From CAWIOX01 sp963837775 (GTDB taxonomy: Bacteria > Pseudomonadota > Gammaproteobacteria > Burkholderiales > Burkholderiaceae_D), in NCBI GenBank assembly GCA_963837775.1, contig CAWIOX010000029.1:186001-250000 (forward strand): DNA of 64,000 bases, written 5' to 3'. Positions 50,020 through 59,351 of the stretch are shown here, piece by piece; within the stretch, counting starts at the first letter, position 1, and every line of letters begins with the position of its first letter. The translations under genes were made by a program, and so were the position numbers. A model generated the notes under the pieces. The model worked only from the letters and a program-made list of their open reading frames with translations. It was not told the DNA's origin and did not search any database.

Positions 50020-51213
50020 TCAACCTCCGATTGCCGCTGCCGGATCGACCCGCAACGCGGCGCGGATGGCCAGCGTGCTGGCGAGCGCGCAGATCAGCAT
50101 GACCAGCACAAAGCCGCGCAGCGCGTCGCCGGGCTCCAGCAGCACGTATTTCGGGAACCACGGCGCCCACAGCGTGGCGACGCTCTTGCCGACCACGAAA
50201 CCGATCAGGCCCAGCCCGAGCGCCTGCTGCAGGATCATCGCGGCAATGGTGCGGTTGCGGGTGCCGATCAGCTTGAGCACCGCGATCTCGCGTATCTTGC
50301 CCAGCGTCATCGTGTAGATGATGAAGGCGACGATCGCCGCGCTGACGATGGCCAGAATCACCAGGAACAGCGCGATCTGCCGGGCCGAGGTGGCGATCAG
50401 CTTGGCCACCAGAATCTCTTCCATCTGCACCCGGCTATACGCTTGCAGATGCTTCCAGCGCCGGATCTGGGCCGCTACCGTCTCATGGCTGGCGCCGGCG
50501 GCGACCTGCACCAGCACCGCATTGACGTTGTGATTGTTGGACTGCGCCGCCTGGACCGCTTCGAGCAGGCCCGGCACGCCGGGGCGGTTGAGCTGCGGAT
50601 TGGCGGCGCTGCGCGCCCGTTCATTCAGGATCGCGTCGTTATCCTTGAGAAACTGGACTTCCTGCGCATCCTTGAGCGGGATGAACAGCATCGGGTCGCC
50701 GCCGGAGGAGACCATGCGCCGGGTCAGGCCGACCACGCTGTAGTCGTGGCGGCGAATGCGGATCTGCTGGCCCAGCCTGAAGCCGGTCCGGATGTCGGCC
50801 ACCGCTTCGTAATGGTTGCGGGTGATGTGACGGCCGGCCACCAGATAGGCCGGCCCGCCCGGCTGCCCCGGCTCGGCGCCGACCAGCATCACCCGCACAT
50901 CGGCATCGCCCTGGCGCACCTGCATGGTCAGGTAAGTGACATTGGCGGCGCGGGCCACGCCGGGCATGCCGAGCAGGCTGCGATACACGTCGTCGCGCAG
51001 GCTCGACGCCTCGGCATACGGGCCGAGCGTGTCCTTTTGCACGATCCAGAGGTCGGCGCCGCTGTTGTTGAGCAGCGCCTTCGCGTCATCGACCATGCCG
51101 CGGTAAATGCCGGCCATCGACAGCGTCACGCCGATCAGCAAGCCCAGCCCGATGCCGGTAAACACGAATTTGCCCCAGGAATGCAGGATGTCGCGGCCGG
51201 CGAGGTTGATCAT
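50020..51213 (-). CDS. ABC exporter permease (FtsX/DevC type)
   Basis: 397 aa from the ATG at 51213. N-terminal helix KFVFTGIGLGLLIGVTLSMAG, a roughly 220-residue periplasmic domain (GADLWIVQKDTLGPYAEASS), and three C-terminal helices (LFLVILAIVSAAIVAFIIY; AMILQQALGLGLIGFVVG; FVLVMLICALASTLAI). This four-helix topology is typical of DevC and MacB permeases. It overlaps the adaptor stop by 4 bases. Together they form a DevBCA-like tripartite exporter that would need an outer-membrane factor. Confidence 0.9.
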   Translation of the reverse strand: MINLAGRDILHSWGKFVFTGIGLGLLIGVTLSMAGIYRGMVDDAKALLNNSGADLWIVQKDTLGPYAEASSLRDDVYRSLLGMPGVARAANVTYLTMQVRQGDADVRVMLVGAEPGQPGGPAYLVAGRHITRNHYEAVADIRTGFRLGQQIRIRRHDYSVVGLTRRMVSSGGDPMLFIPLKDAQEVQFLKDNDAILNERARSAANPQLNRPGVPGLLEAVQAAQSNNHNVNAVLVQVAAGASHETVAAQIRRWKHLQAYSRVQMEEILVAKLIATSARQIALFLVILAIVSAAIVAFIIYTMTLGKIREIAVLKLIGTRNRTIAAMILQQALGLGLIGFVVGKSVATLWAPWFPKYVLLEPGDALRGFVLVMLICALASTLAIRAALRVDPAAAIGG

Positions 51214-52400
51214 GATCCCGGCCCGACCAGTGCATCGACGACCTGGATGCGGCTGCCGGCGCCGACCTCCCTGTCGCTGTAGACAATCACCTGCTCGCCT
51301 TTTGCCAGACCCTGCTTGACCAGCACCTTGCCGTCCAGGCTCGCGCTGTCCAGCTGAACTGGTGCAAAACGCAATGCACCGCCGCTGCGAACCCAGACCC
51401 CGGTCGCTCCCGCATGGCGCCGGATGCTGGCATTGGGCAGCAGCAGTCCGGACTGGCCGGCCGGCAGTTGCAGCGTGATCTCGGCCAGTTCGCCGACCGC
51501 TACGCCGGCCGGAATGCGGTCGAACGCGACCTGCGCCACGCGCTCCTCGGTGACGTTGTCGCTCACCAGTTCCAGCCGGGCGACCTTGCCGGCCAGCGGC
51601 CTGGACGGATTCGAGCGCAGCACAATCTCGGCCGGCAAGCCGAGCGCCAGACCGCCCGAGCGCCCCTGATCGATGCGCATTTTGACCCACAGGCTGGCCG
51701 GATCGATCAGCCTGATGGCAGCCTGACCCGCCACCAGCGTGCTGCCCGGTTCGGCGTCGCGCGCCACGACGACGCCATCGGCCGGCGCCAGCAACCGCAT
51801 GTTGTTGCGCAACTGGCGCAGGCCGTCGCGCTCGGCGCTGATCCTGGCCATGTCCTGCCGGGCGGCGGCGAGGTTGGCTACGGCGGCGCTGGCTCCGGCC
51901 TGGGCCGAGACCTGCTCCTGCTGTTTGGCCTCAACGGCACTGGGACTGACGAAGTTCTTCTGTCCCAGTTCAGCGTAACGTCTGGCGCTGATCTCAGCCA
52001 GCGCCTTGCGCGCGCGGACATCCCGCAGCTGCGCCTCGGCGCTCACTGCAGCGCTGCCGGCGCGCTCGAGTGCCGCATCCAGCGCCGCCGTGCGCTGCTC
52101 CAGATCAAGCGGCTCCATCTCGGCCAGCAACTGGCCGGCCTTGACCGCTTCGCCGACATCGACCAGCACCCGCAGCACCCGGCCTGCTGCGGTGGGACCG
52201 ATCAGATAGCTGCGCCGCGCCTCGACGCTGCCGATGCCGAACAAGGCCGGGGCGATCATGCCCTCCCCAACCGTCACGGCTGTCACGCGGATCGGCGCCA
52301 GCGGTCCGGAACGGGCCACCATCCAGACGAAGGCAGCGAGCAGCACCAGCCCCAACAAAGACAGTCCGGCACGGCGCGAACGCAAGCGGGCGAAATTCAT
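51210..52400 (-). CDS. HlyD/DevB-type periplasmic adaptor
   Basis: 396 aa. Membrane anchor LLGLVLLAAFVWMVA at about 15-29, lipoyl half-motifs (IGPTAAGRVLRVLVDVGEAV; MRLLAPADGVVVARDAEPGS), a coiled-coil hairpin (about 100-190, rich in Ala/Glu/Arg) and a beta-barrel domain (FDRIPAGVAVGELAEITLQL). It bridges the inner-membrane ABC pair to a TolC-type channel. Its start overlaps the TetR stop (ATGA, 52397-52400). Confidence 0.92.
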   Translation of the reverse strand: MNFARLRSRRAGLSLLGLVLLAAFVWMVARSGPLAPIRVTAVTVGEGMIAPALFGIGSVEARRSYLIGPTAAGRVLRVLVDVGEAVKAGQLLAEMEPLDLEQRTAALDAALERAGSAAVSAEAQLRDVRARKALAEISARRYAELGQKNFVSPSAVEAKQQEQVSAQAGASAAVANLAAARQDMARISAERDGLRQLRNNMRLLAPADGVVVARDAEPGSTLVAGQAAIRLIDPASLWVKMRIDQGRSGGLALGLPAEIVLRSNPSRPLAGKVARLELVSDNVTEERVAQVAFDRIPAGVAVGELAEITLQLPAGQSGLLLPNASIRRHAGATGVWVRSGGALRFAPVQLDSASLDGKVLVKQGLAKGEQVIVYSDREVGAGSRIQVVDALVGPGS

Positions 52401-53005
52401 GACGGCTCCCGGATCGCGCGCAGGTACAGCGCAAAAACCCGCCGCGCCTCGCTGTCCATGCGCTCGGTAGTGCCCGCCAGCATCGCTTGCATGACCAGTC
52501 CCTGCACCGTGCCGATGAACAGCGCCGCGGCCGCATCCAGGTCGAGGCCGCCGGCGATCACGCGCTGCTGCCCAGCCTGGGCCAGCAGACGTGCCAGAAT
52601 CTGGCGGTAACTGCCAAGCAGGCGGCGCACGCGTTGTTTGAGCGGCGTGTCGTCGGGGCGCTGCAGGTCGTTGAAGATGATGCGCGGCACGCCCGGGTAC
52701 TGCATGACGAACTGCACATGGGTCATGAATACCTGCTGCAAGCCTTGCAGCGGCGTAGCGCTGTCCTGTCCGGCCCGTTCAAGCGCCGCCAGCAGATTTT
52801 CCTCGACCCAGTCCAGCACCGCGAGCCAGATGCCCTCCTTGGTCGAAAAGTGCTTGAATACCGCGCCCTGCGTCAGATTCAGCGCCTTGGCGATATCGCC
52901 GGTGGTGATCTCGGCCGGACTGCGTTCGGCAGCCAGCTGCAGCACCGCAGCAACAATCTCTGCCCGGCGGGCTTCGGTAGGCAGGCGCGTTCGAATTGGC
53001 TCCAT
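52397..53005 (-). CDS. TetR-family repressor of the adjacent exporter
   Basis: 202 aa from the ATG at 53005; an upstream TTG (53029) would place the start inside the palindrome. Helix-turn-helix: ITTGDIAKALNLTQGAVFKHF, STKEGIWLAVLDWVEEN. The C-terminal ligand domain carries FNDLQRPDDTPLKQRV and IGTVQGLVMQAML. A clear operator-like palindrome lies 12 bases upstream, so autoregulation and repression of the exporter set are likely. Confidence 0.88.
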   Translation of the reverse strand: MEPIRTRLPTEARRAEIVAAVLQLAAERSPAEITTGDIAKALNLTQGAVFKHFSTKEGIWLAVLDWVEENLLAALERAGQDSATPLQGLQQVFMTHVQFVMQYPGVPRIIFNDLQRPDDTPLKQRVRRLLGSYRQILARLLAQAGQQRVIAGGLDLDAAAALFIGTVQGLVMQAMLAGTTERMDSEARRVFALYLRAIREPS

Positions 53006-53017
53006 ATCGCATCTCAA

Positions 53018-53037
53018 GTAAGTATTCAATTACTTAC
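53018..53037. promoter_or_regulatory. Probable TetR operator
   Basis: GTAAGTA, 6 bases, TACTTAC: perfect 7-bp arms directly upstream of the tetR start. The size and placement suit a TetR dimer. Confidence 0.75.
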
Positions 53038-53103
53038 CATTGTAGCCGGGAACATATTCGATGGTGTACGCCGGTCTTTCATAGCCTGATTTGGATCAAG
53101 AAA

Positions 53104-53919
53104 TCACGCTGCGTGATCGCGCTTTTCGAACAGGTAGACGGCGTTGCCCTGCAATTCCGCATTACAAAAAAACTGCAGGAATGGCTTGGCAATTGGGTTG
53201 ACGCCGAGATCGGCAGACGCCTCGAGTACCGAAATAATTTCTTTGGCATGATAGTGGCTGCTTGAAAATATCGATTCGGGCCGATCGAGCGCCTTGAATG
53301 AAGCGCCCATTTTTTTGACAACCGCATGCAGGCTTTGCCCGTATCTCTCCACCATCTGACGATCCACCAGATCACAAATGAGCTGATGCCGCGGAAACAA
53401 ATGGCCGAATATTTTCAGTATTTTCTTGGTTTCCTTTGCATTCAAGTAGATGAAAATGCCTTCCAGAATGAACACGATTGGCCCTCCATGAGTAACAAGG
53501 GCAAGTTTCTGTTCCAGCGAGTCGGTGCAAAAATCGATCGGAATGCGGCGCAGCGGGTTCGCACACGCAAGCGCGGGCAGTCGTTCGTTCTTGAATGCGA
53601 TAACGGGCGGTTCGTCCAGCTCAATCCATGTGCCGCCGGTCAGCCGATATGGCCGGCTGTCAAAACCGGCGCCTACGGTGACGATGCACAGTCCGGGCTG
53701 GTCCAGCAGCATCTGCCGTACCAGGTCATCGATGATGCGATGCCTGACGATGATGCTGGCATTGCAAACCGCCTGCTCCCTGAACTGATCGTAAATGCGC
53801 TGCCCATATCCCGGCATGAACAATTTTGCGTACGCATCGCCGCAGATGGGATGGTCCTGCGCGGCGTCCTGCATCCGCACGCCGCAGCAATAGAACGCCA
53901 GATTTGAAACAGGTTTCAT
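53104..53919 (-). CDS. Leucine-carboxyl-methyltransferase-like (TcmP/PPM1 family) SAM methyltransferase
   Basis: 271 aa. Family marks: GDAYAKLFM, SIIVRHRIIDDLVRQML, LCIVTVGAGFDSRPYRL (SAM site), WIELDEPPVIAFKNERL (acidic residue after motif I), VFILEGIFIYLNAKETKKIL. Members carry out O-methylation in polyketide pathways (TcmP) or carboxyl methylation; the bacterial family is broad. It lies between two exporter operons without overlap. Substrate unknown. Confidence 0.85.
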   Translation of the reverse strand: MKPVSNLAFYCCGVRMQDAAQDHPICGDAYAKLFMPGYGQRIYDQFREQAVCNASIIVRHRIIDDLVRQMLLDQPGLCIVTVGAGFDSRPYRLTGGTWIELDEPPVIAFKNERLPALACANPLRRIPIDFCTDSLEQKLALVTHGGPIVFILEGIFIYLNAKETKKILKIFGHLFPRHQLICDLVDRQMVERYGQSLHAVVKKMGASFKALDRPESIFSSSHYHAKEIISVLEASADLGVNPIAKPFLQFFCNAELQGNAVYLFEKRDHAA

Positions 53920-54110
53920 CAGGCGCCTGTCCGATCAGTGAGGGTTGGGGATGGCGCTTTGGCGTTACAGCGGCTTGCCAGGAGGCCGAAAATGCATGGC
54001 CAACGCCTTGAGATTTCAGACCAACAGTAGCAGACAGGCGCAAACGCAAGATTGAGACACATCAATTTAGCTGCCGGCCATGCAGCGGCGCCGGCAATCT
54101 TCAAATGGGA

Positions 54111-55319
54111 TTATTCATGCCGCAGCGCCTCGATCGGGTCCATTTGCGCGGCACGGCGCGCGGGAAAGTAGCCGAACAGCACGCCAATCCCGGCCGAGAA
54201 CAGGAACGACAGCAGGTTGATCGTCGAATTGAACAGGTAAGGCACCTGCATCACCTGCGCCAGCACGATCGAAGCCACGGTCGCCAGCACGATGCCGATC
54301 ACGCCGCCGAGTGCGGCCAGCACCACCGCTTCGATCAGAAATTGCAGCAATACTTCGCGCTCCAGTGCGCCGATGGCCAGACGCAGGCCGATTTCGCGAG
54401 TGCGTTCGGTGACGCTGACCAGCATGATGTTCATGATGCCGATGCCGCCCACCAGCAAGCTCACTGCGGCCACCGCACCGAGCAGCGTGGTCATCACCTG
54501 GGTCGTGCCGGACAGTGTTTCGGCCAGTTGCTTGGTATCGAGCACGTTAAAATTATCGTCATCTCCCTCGGCCAGTTTGCGGCGCTCACGCAGCAACTGC
54601 GTCAGGCTGGACTTCAGGACGGTGCTGTCGCTGCCGTCCTTCATCGACACCAGCAGCGTTGCGACCCGCTGGTTGCCGGTAACCCGGCGCTGCAGCGTGT
54701 GCAGCGGCACCAGCACCACGTCATCCTGGTCATTGCCCATGGCCGCCTGCCCCTTGGATGCCAGCACGCCCACCACTTCGCAGGAAAATTGCTTTACTCG
54801 CAACTGTTCTCCCAGTGCGCTGCGGGTATCGAACAACTCGCGCCGCACCGTCTCGCCGATGACGCACACGGCAGCGCCGGCCCGCAACTCGCCCTCCTCG
54901 AACTGGCGACCCGCGGCCAGTTTCCAGTTGCTGGTCTTGAACCAGTCATTGGTGCTGCCAGTGACGTTGGTGGACCAGTTGCGGCCGTTGGCGACGACGG
55001 TCACGTTGGTGCGCCCTTCGGGCGCCACGGCCTGGATGCCGCCGATCTGGGAACCGATCGCTTCGGCATCGCTTTCCTTGAACGCCGGCGCACCGCCGCC
55101 ACCGCCGCCGAAACCCTGGCGCTGTCCGGGGCGCACCATCAGCAAGTTGCTGCCCAGGCTGGAAATCTGATTTTGCACCGCCATGGTGGCGCCGTTGCCC
55201 AGCGTCACCATGGTGATGACGGCGCTGACCCCAATCACAATGCCCAGTATCGTCAGGAAGGAGCGCAGCAGGTTGCGGCGGATGGAGCGCAAGGCCAGCA
55301 GAAAAGTGTTGAGCAGCAT
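54111..55319 (-). CDS. MacB-type ABC permease
   Basis: 402 aa. N-terminal SIRRNLLRSFLTILGIVIGVSAVITMVTLGNG, periplasmic domain with a Gly-rich loop (GFGGGGGGAPAF), VIGETVRRELFD, then three C-terminal helices (TLLGAVAAVSLLVGGIGIMNIMLV, LEREVLLQFLIEAVVL, and the last near VGVLFGYFPARRAAQMDPIEALRHE). In classical MacB the ATPase is fused; here it is a separate gene immediately upstream sharing one base. It would export peptides, macrolides or lipopeptides with the MacA-like adaptor. Confidence 0.92.
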   Translation of the reverse strand: MLLNTFLLALRSIRRNLLRSFLTILGIVIGVSAVITMVTLGNGATMAVQNQISSLGSNLLMVRPGQRQGFGGGGGGAPAFKESDAEAIGSQIGGIQAVAPEGRTNVTVVANGRNWSTNVTGSTNDWFKTSNWKLAAGRQFEEGELRAGAAVCVIGETVRRELFDTRSALGEQLRVKQFSCEVVGVLASKGQAAMGNDQDDVVLVPLHTLQRRVTGNQRVATLLVSMKDGSDSTVLKSSLTQLLRERRKLAEGDDDNFNVLDTKQLAETLSGTTQVMTTLLGAVAAVSLLVGGIGIMNIMLVSVTERTREIGLRLAIGALEREVLLQFLIEAVVLAALGGVIGIVLATVASIVLAQVMQVPYLFNSTINLLSFLFSAGIGVLFGYFPARRAAQMDPIEALRHE

Positions 55320-56119
55320 TACCGCCCCTCTGCTGCCGGTCCCGGCAGTTCAAGCCCGACCGGATGCGGATTGCTGGTATCGCTGTCGAGCATGCCATCG
55401 ACGAAGTGCAACATGCGCCTGGCGTACATGGCCATGTCGTGCTCGTGCGTCACCATCAGCACGGTGATGCCGTGATCCAGATTGAGCCGCGATAGCAGTT
55501 CCATGATCTCGCGGCTGCGCTGGGTATCGAGGTTGCCGGTCGGCTCATCGGCCAGCAGCACCGCTGGCTCGGTGACGATGGCGCGGGCAATCGCGACCCG
55601 CTGCTGCTGCCCGCCCGACAGTTCGGCCGGCGTGTGGTGCTCCCAACCGGCCAGGCCGACCGAAGCCAGCGCCCTGGCCGCCAGATCGTGCCGCGCCGCG
55701 GCGCTTTCCCCCCGGTACAGCAAGGGCAATTCGACGTTTTCCTGCGCCGAGGTGCGCGCCAGCAGGTTGAAGCCCTGGAATACAAAACCGAGGTAGCGCC
55801 GCCGCAACCGCGCGCGCTGGTCGCGCGACATTGTTTCCACATGCATGCCGTGAAACTGATATTCGCCTGCGGTGGGCGTATCCAGGCAGCCGATGATGTT
55901 CATTGCGGTCGATTTTCCGGAGCCGCTGGGCCCCATGATCGCAACAAATTCGCCCGCGTCGATATCGATATCGACGCCTTTGAGCGCCATCAATGCTGCC
56001 TGCCCGCTGCCGTACATCTTGCTCACGCCGCGCAGCCGGATCAGCGGTGCGCCGACGATCCCGGCGACCCCGTTCGCGATGGCGGCAGCAGCCGTTGCGC
56101 TGTCCAGTGCCGCGCTCAT
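55319..56119 (-). CDS. MacB-type ABC ATP-binding protein
   Basis: 266 aa. Walker A GPSGSGKSTAMNIIG, GEYQFHG, FVFQGFNLLARTSAQENVELP, LSGGQQQRVAIARAI, Walker B AVLLADEPTGNLDTQ, VTHEHDMA. An extra N-terminal stretch of about 25 residues (SAALDSATAAAAIANGVAG) precedes the domain. Its start overlaps the adaptor stop (ATGA, 56116-56119) and its stop shares one base with the permease start, so the three genes are coupled. Confidence 0.92.
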   Translation of the reverse strand: MSAALDSATAAAAIANGVAGIVGAPLIRLRGVSKMYGSGQAALMALKGVDIDIDAGEFVAIMGPSGSGKSTAMNIIGCLDTPTAGEYQFHGMHVETMSRDQRARLRRRYLGFVFQGFNLLARTSAQENVELPLLYRGESAAARHDLAARALASVGLAGWEHHTPAELSGGQQQRVAIARAIVTEPAVLLADEPTGNLDTQRSREIMELLSRLNLDHGITVLMVTHEHDMAMYARRMLHFVDGMLDSDTSNPHPVGLELPGPAAEGR

Positions 56120-57435
56120 TGTGCCGTACCCGTGCGCTGGTCGGTGATGACCTGCATGCCGACCGCCAAATCTCCCGCAGTCACCTCGGTCATCCGGCCA
56201 TCGCTGATGCCGGGCGTGACGCCGACGGCGACCGCTGCGCCGTCGCGCAAGACCCAGACCTGGCGTGCTTGAGCCGTATTGGCGCCGCTGGCGGCTGACT
56301 TGCGCGGCGCCCGGCCGGGCCCGCGCGGCATCAGACTGGCCACGATGCCGGTCTTGGCAGATGCCCTGGCGGTCTGCGTTGGCGTGAAGCGCAGCGCGGT
56401 GTTCGGCACCAGCAGCACATCGCGCCGCTCGGTGGCGGTAATGGTGGCAGTTGCCGTCATGCCGGGGCGCAGGCTGAGGTCGGCATTGTCGACATCCAGG
56501 TAAGTGACGTAAGTGACCACGTTGTCGGTGATGGTCGAGCCGAACGCGACCCGCGTGCTGGTCGCCGGGTACTTGCGATTGGCATGGGCGCTGACGGTGA
56601 AGCGCGCTTTCTGGCCGACCTTGACCGAACCGACGTCTGCTTCATCGACATTGATCTGCAGGCGCAGCTGGTGCAAGTCTTCGGCAATGATAAACAGCGT
56701 TACCGCCTGCAAGGAAGCCGCCACCGCGTTGCCGGGGTCGACCGTGCGGGTCAGGATTACGCCATCGATGGGCGAGCGTATCGATGCTTTCGACAGATTC
56801 GTCTCATCGGTGGACAAGGTTGCCTTGGCGCTGACGACGTTGGCGCGGGCGCTCAATTCATTGGCTTGCGCGCGCTCCAGCGTGGCGCGGCCAGTGTCAA
56901 GCTCGGCCCTGGAAGGCACTTTTCCGCCGGACAGGCGCGACACTTCTTCCAGCCGCGCCAGATTGCTCCGTGACTCCTTGACCGTGGCCGCCGCCTGCGC
57001 CACTGCCGCATTCGCGGCAGCCAGCGCGGCGCGCGAGCGCACGATCTGATCGCTCAGTTTGGCGGTATCGAGTTCGACCAGCACCTGTCCTTTTTTCACC
57101 TGGTCGTTGACATCCACCAGCACCCGCAACACGGTCCCGGACAGCTCGCTGCCGATGCTGACCGAGCGCGTCGGCTGCAAGGTGCCGTTGGCGGTGACGG
57201 TGAGCGTGAGGTCGCCACGGCGCACCGTTTCGGTGGTGAAGCTGGGCGCGGCGCTGGCTTTCTTCTGCGCCTGCCAGGCATAAATGCCGAATGCAGCCAG
57301 TATCAACAGCACGACGGCAATCCAGAGTGCCGGGCGCCGCCACCAGCGACGTGCGGCCGGATCGGCCAGCAAGTCAAGTGCATCAGCGTCTGCAATGCCT
57401 GGCTTGGTTTCGCCGGAAGGGGTTGGTGTGCTCAT
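56116..57435 (-). CDS. MacA-type periplasmic adaptor
   Basis: 439 aa. Membrane helix near 35-52 (ALWIAVVLLILAAFGIYAW), lipoyl half-motifs (GSELSGTVLRVLVDVNDQVK; IRSPIDGVILTRTVDPGNAV), coiled-coil hairpin with Ala/Ser repeats, and a C-terminal domain of beta strands. The N-terminal cytoplasmic tail of about 30 residues (TPTPSGETKPGIADADALD) is longer than in E. coli MacA. It starts 4 bases before the outer-membrane factor stop. Confidence 0.93.
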   Translation of the reverse strand: MSTPTPSGETKPGIADADALDLLADPAARRWWRRPALWIAVVLLILAAFGIYAWQAQKKASAAPSFTTETVRRGDLTLTVTANGTLQPTRSVSIGSELSGTVLRVLVDVNDQVKKGQVLVELDTAKLSDQIVRSRAALAAANAAVAQAAATVKESRSNLARLEEVSRLSGGKVPSRAELDTGRATLERAQANELSARANVVSAKATLSTDETNLSKASIRSPIDGVILTRTVDPGNAVAASLQAVTLFIIAEDLHQLRLQINVDEADVGSVKVGQKARFTVSAHANRKYPATSTRVAFGSTITDNVVTYVTYLDVDNADLSLRPGMTATATITATERRDVLLVPNTALRFTPTQTARASAKTGIVASLMPRGPGRAPRKSAASGANTAQARQVWVLRDGAAVAVGVTPGISDGRMTEVTAGDLAVGMQVITDQRTGTAQ

Positions 57436-58877
57436 GAATTGAATGGCCTGGTGATGTTGGCGCTGTCCGGCTTGCCTGGAGAAATTGCGGCATCGCGGTC
57501 TGGCTGCCAGCCACCGCCCAATGCCTTGTACAGTCGCACATGGTCCGCGCCGAGATCGGCGGTGGTAGCTGCCACCGCATCCTGCGTGCTGAACAAAGAG
57601 CGTTGCGTCTCCAGCACGGTCTGGAAGTCGACCAGGCCGCTGGCGTAGCGCTGGCGCGCCATCAGTGCCGCATTGGCCGCCGCCTCGGCCGCATTGCGCA
57701 GGCGCAGCAGGCGCTCGCGGTCGCCACCCAGCGCGACCAGCGCATCTTCCACATCCTTTAATGCCGTCAGCACCGTGGCCTGATAAGACATCCGCGCCTG
57801 TTCCAGTGCGGCTTGCTGCGCACGCACCTGCGCCTGGCCAGCACCGGCATCGAACACCGGCACGGACACGCTGCCCAGCAATGCGCTCACCAGCGCGGCG
57901 CTGCCGGTGAGCGTGCCCAGCGTCAATGCGCGCAGCCCCAGCGAGCCGCTGAGGCGAAAGTTCGGATAGCGCGCCGCATCCGCTTGCCCGACCCGCGCCA
58001 GCGCGGCGCTGACCTGATGCTCTGCGGCGCGCACGTCCGGGCGCTGGCGCAGGGTTTCAGCCGGCATGCTGAGCGCCAGATCGTCCTGCGCCTGCGGCAT
58101 CGGACTGGCGGCTGCCAGTTGCGCTTGCAACGCGTCCGGCACCTGGCCGCACAGCACTGCCAGGCTGTGCCGGATCTGCGCCACGCTGGTTTCCAGCGTC
58201 GGTATCTGGGCCCGCGTCTGCTCGCTGGCGGCGCGCGCCTGCTCGCCTTCGAGCGAGGTCAGCAAACCGGCCTGAACGCGCCAATCGGTAATCTGCAATG
58301 TCTCCAACTGGCTGGCGAGATTGTCGCGCGCGATGGCCAGCCGCGCCTGCCCCCCGCGAAGCTGGATGTAACTGACTGCCACTTCGGCAGCGATCGACAC
58401 CTGCACGTCAGCCAGGCTGGCGGCGCTGGCTTGCACACTGGCTTCGCCGGCCCGCAGCGCGCTGCGGTTGCCGCCAAACACATCCGGCTCCCAACTGGCG
58501 TCAAACCCGGCATTGAACGCGTTGCCGGTGCCGGCATCGCCCGCCTTGCTGCGCTGCGCCGAGGCCGAACCGGTGACGCCGGGCGACAGGCCGGCAGCGG
58601 CGACATCGCGCAAGGCACGCGCCTGCAGCAATGCCGCCTGCGCGCTCTGGACGTTGGTATTGGCTTGCAATGCCTGCGTTATCAGCGTGTCGAGCAAGGG
58701 ATCGTTAAAGCGTCGCCACCACTGGGCAAGATCGGTGCTGCCGTTTGCGGCATCCGGACCGGCTGCCGACCAGGCTGCCGGCACCGCGATATCGGGCAGT
58801 GCTGGCGACGGCGATGACAGCGACACGCAGGCCGAGAGCGGCAGCGCCATCATCCACAAGCTGAGTTTAGTCAACAT
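57432..58877 (-). CDS. Outer-membrane efflux lipoprotein (NodT/OprM family)
   Basis: 481 aa. It has a lipobox-like N-terminus (LWMMALPLSACVSLSSPSP, Cys at 17). Two OEP repeats carry NTNVQSAQAALLQARALRD, ASWEPDVFGGNRSALRAGEA, and PVFDAGAGQAQVRAQQAAL. It forms the trimeric outer-membrane duct for the adaptor and ABC genes that follow. First gene of the four-gene operon; repeat copy 5 lies just upstream. Confidence 0.94.
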   Translation of the reverse strand: MLTKLSLWMMALPLSACVSLSSPSPALPDIAVPAAWSAAGPDAANGSTDLAQWWRRFNDPLLDTLITQALQANTNVQSAQAALLQARALRDVAAAGLSPGVTGSASAQRSKAGDAGTGNAFNAGFDASWEPDVFGGNRSALRAGEASVQASAASLADVQVSIAAEVAVSYIQLRGGQARLAIARDNLASQLETLQITDWRVQAGLLTSLEGEQARAASEQTRAQIPTLETSVAQIRHSLAVLCGQVPDALQAQLAAASPMPQAQDDLALSMPAETLRQRPDVRAAEHQVSAALARVGQADAARYPNFRLSGSLGLRALTLGTLTGSAALVSALLGSVSVPVFDAGAGQAQVRAQQAALEQARMSYQATVLTALKDVEDALVALGGDRERLLRLRNAAEAAANAALMARQRYASGLVDFQTVLETQRSLFSTQDAVAATTADLGADHVRLYKALGGGWQPDRDAAISPGKPDSANITRPFNS

Positions 58878-58941
58878 GCAATCTTTCCAGAAAACTCACG
58901 TGCGTACCGGTTTACGCAATGCTCACGAAAGATGATAAGCA

Positions 58942-59006
58942 TGGAGTATCGCCATTTTCATGGCATTTCCCGCATATTTTTATTGAATATAAAAAATATA
59001 CTCCCA
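58942..59006 (+). repeat. Dispersed intergenic repeat, copy 5 (short, perfect fold-back ends)
   Basis: TGGAGTATCGCCATTTTC at the left and AAATATACTCCCA at the right. The ends are exact inverses over GGAGTAT/ATACTCC, with no bulge. It lacks the TGTATTT tail. It lies in the 150-base gap upstream of the efflux operon. Confidence 0.7.
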
Positions 59007-59027
59007 TTCATGCCGGGCTACGCAATA

Positions 59028-59273
59028 TTAGTAACGATACGGATTATTCGGATTCCTGTCGCTCCGATTTGGAACACCGTCGCCGTCACGGTCGCGATCA
59101 ACACGATTCGGGACGCCATCCCGATCGCGGTCGCCGCGGTTATAGCGACCGTCATCATGGCGGCTTTCGTGACCGCGGCCATACATTGGGTCGCTATTGT
59201 ATGGCGCAGCATAGCCGACGCAGCCGGATAAGATCCCGCCTATGGCGGCCAGCAATATGAAGAGCTTTTTCAT
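59028..59273 (-). CDS. Small lipoprotein with Asp-rich repeats (thrombospondin type 3-like)
   Basis: 81 aa. Lipoprotein signal (KLFILLAAIGGILSGC, Cys 18), then Gly/Tyr/His-rich sequence and two copies of DRDGVPNRVDRD/DRDGDGVPNRSD, which look like calcium-binding thrombospondin-3 repeats. The ending resembles the end of the next protein. Probably anchored in the outer membrane. Function unknown. Confidence 0.72.
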   Translation of the reverse strand: MKKLFILLAAIGGILSGCVGYAAPYNSDPMYGRGHESRHDDGRYNRGDRDRDGVPNRVDRDRDGDGVPNRSDRNPNNPYRY

Positions 59274-59351
59274 GGTATCTCCTGATCAATTTCAATGGAT
59301 CCCGGCACAACAGGCCGGGCAAAGACAAATTGCGTCGTTATCAACCGGTTC

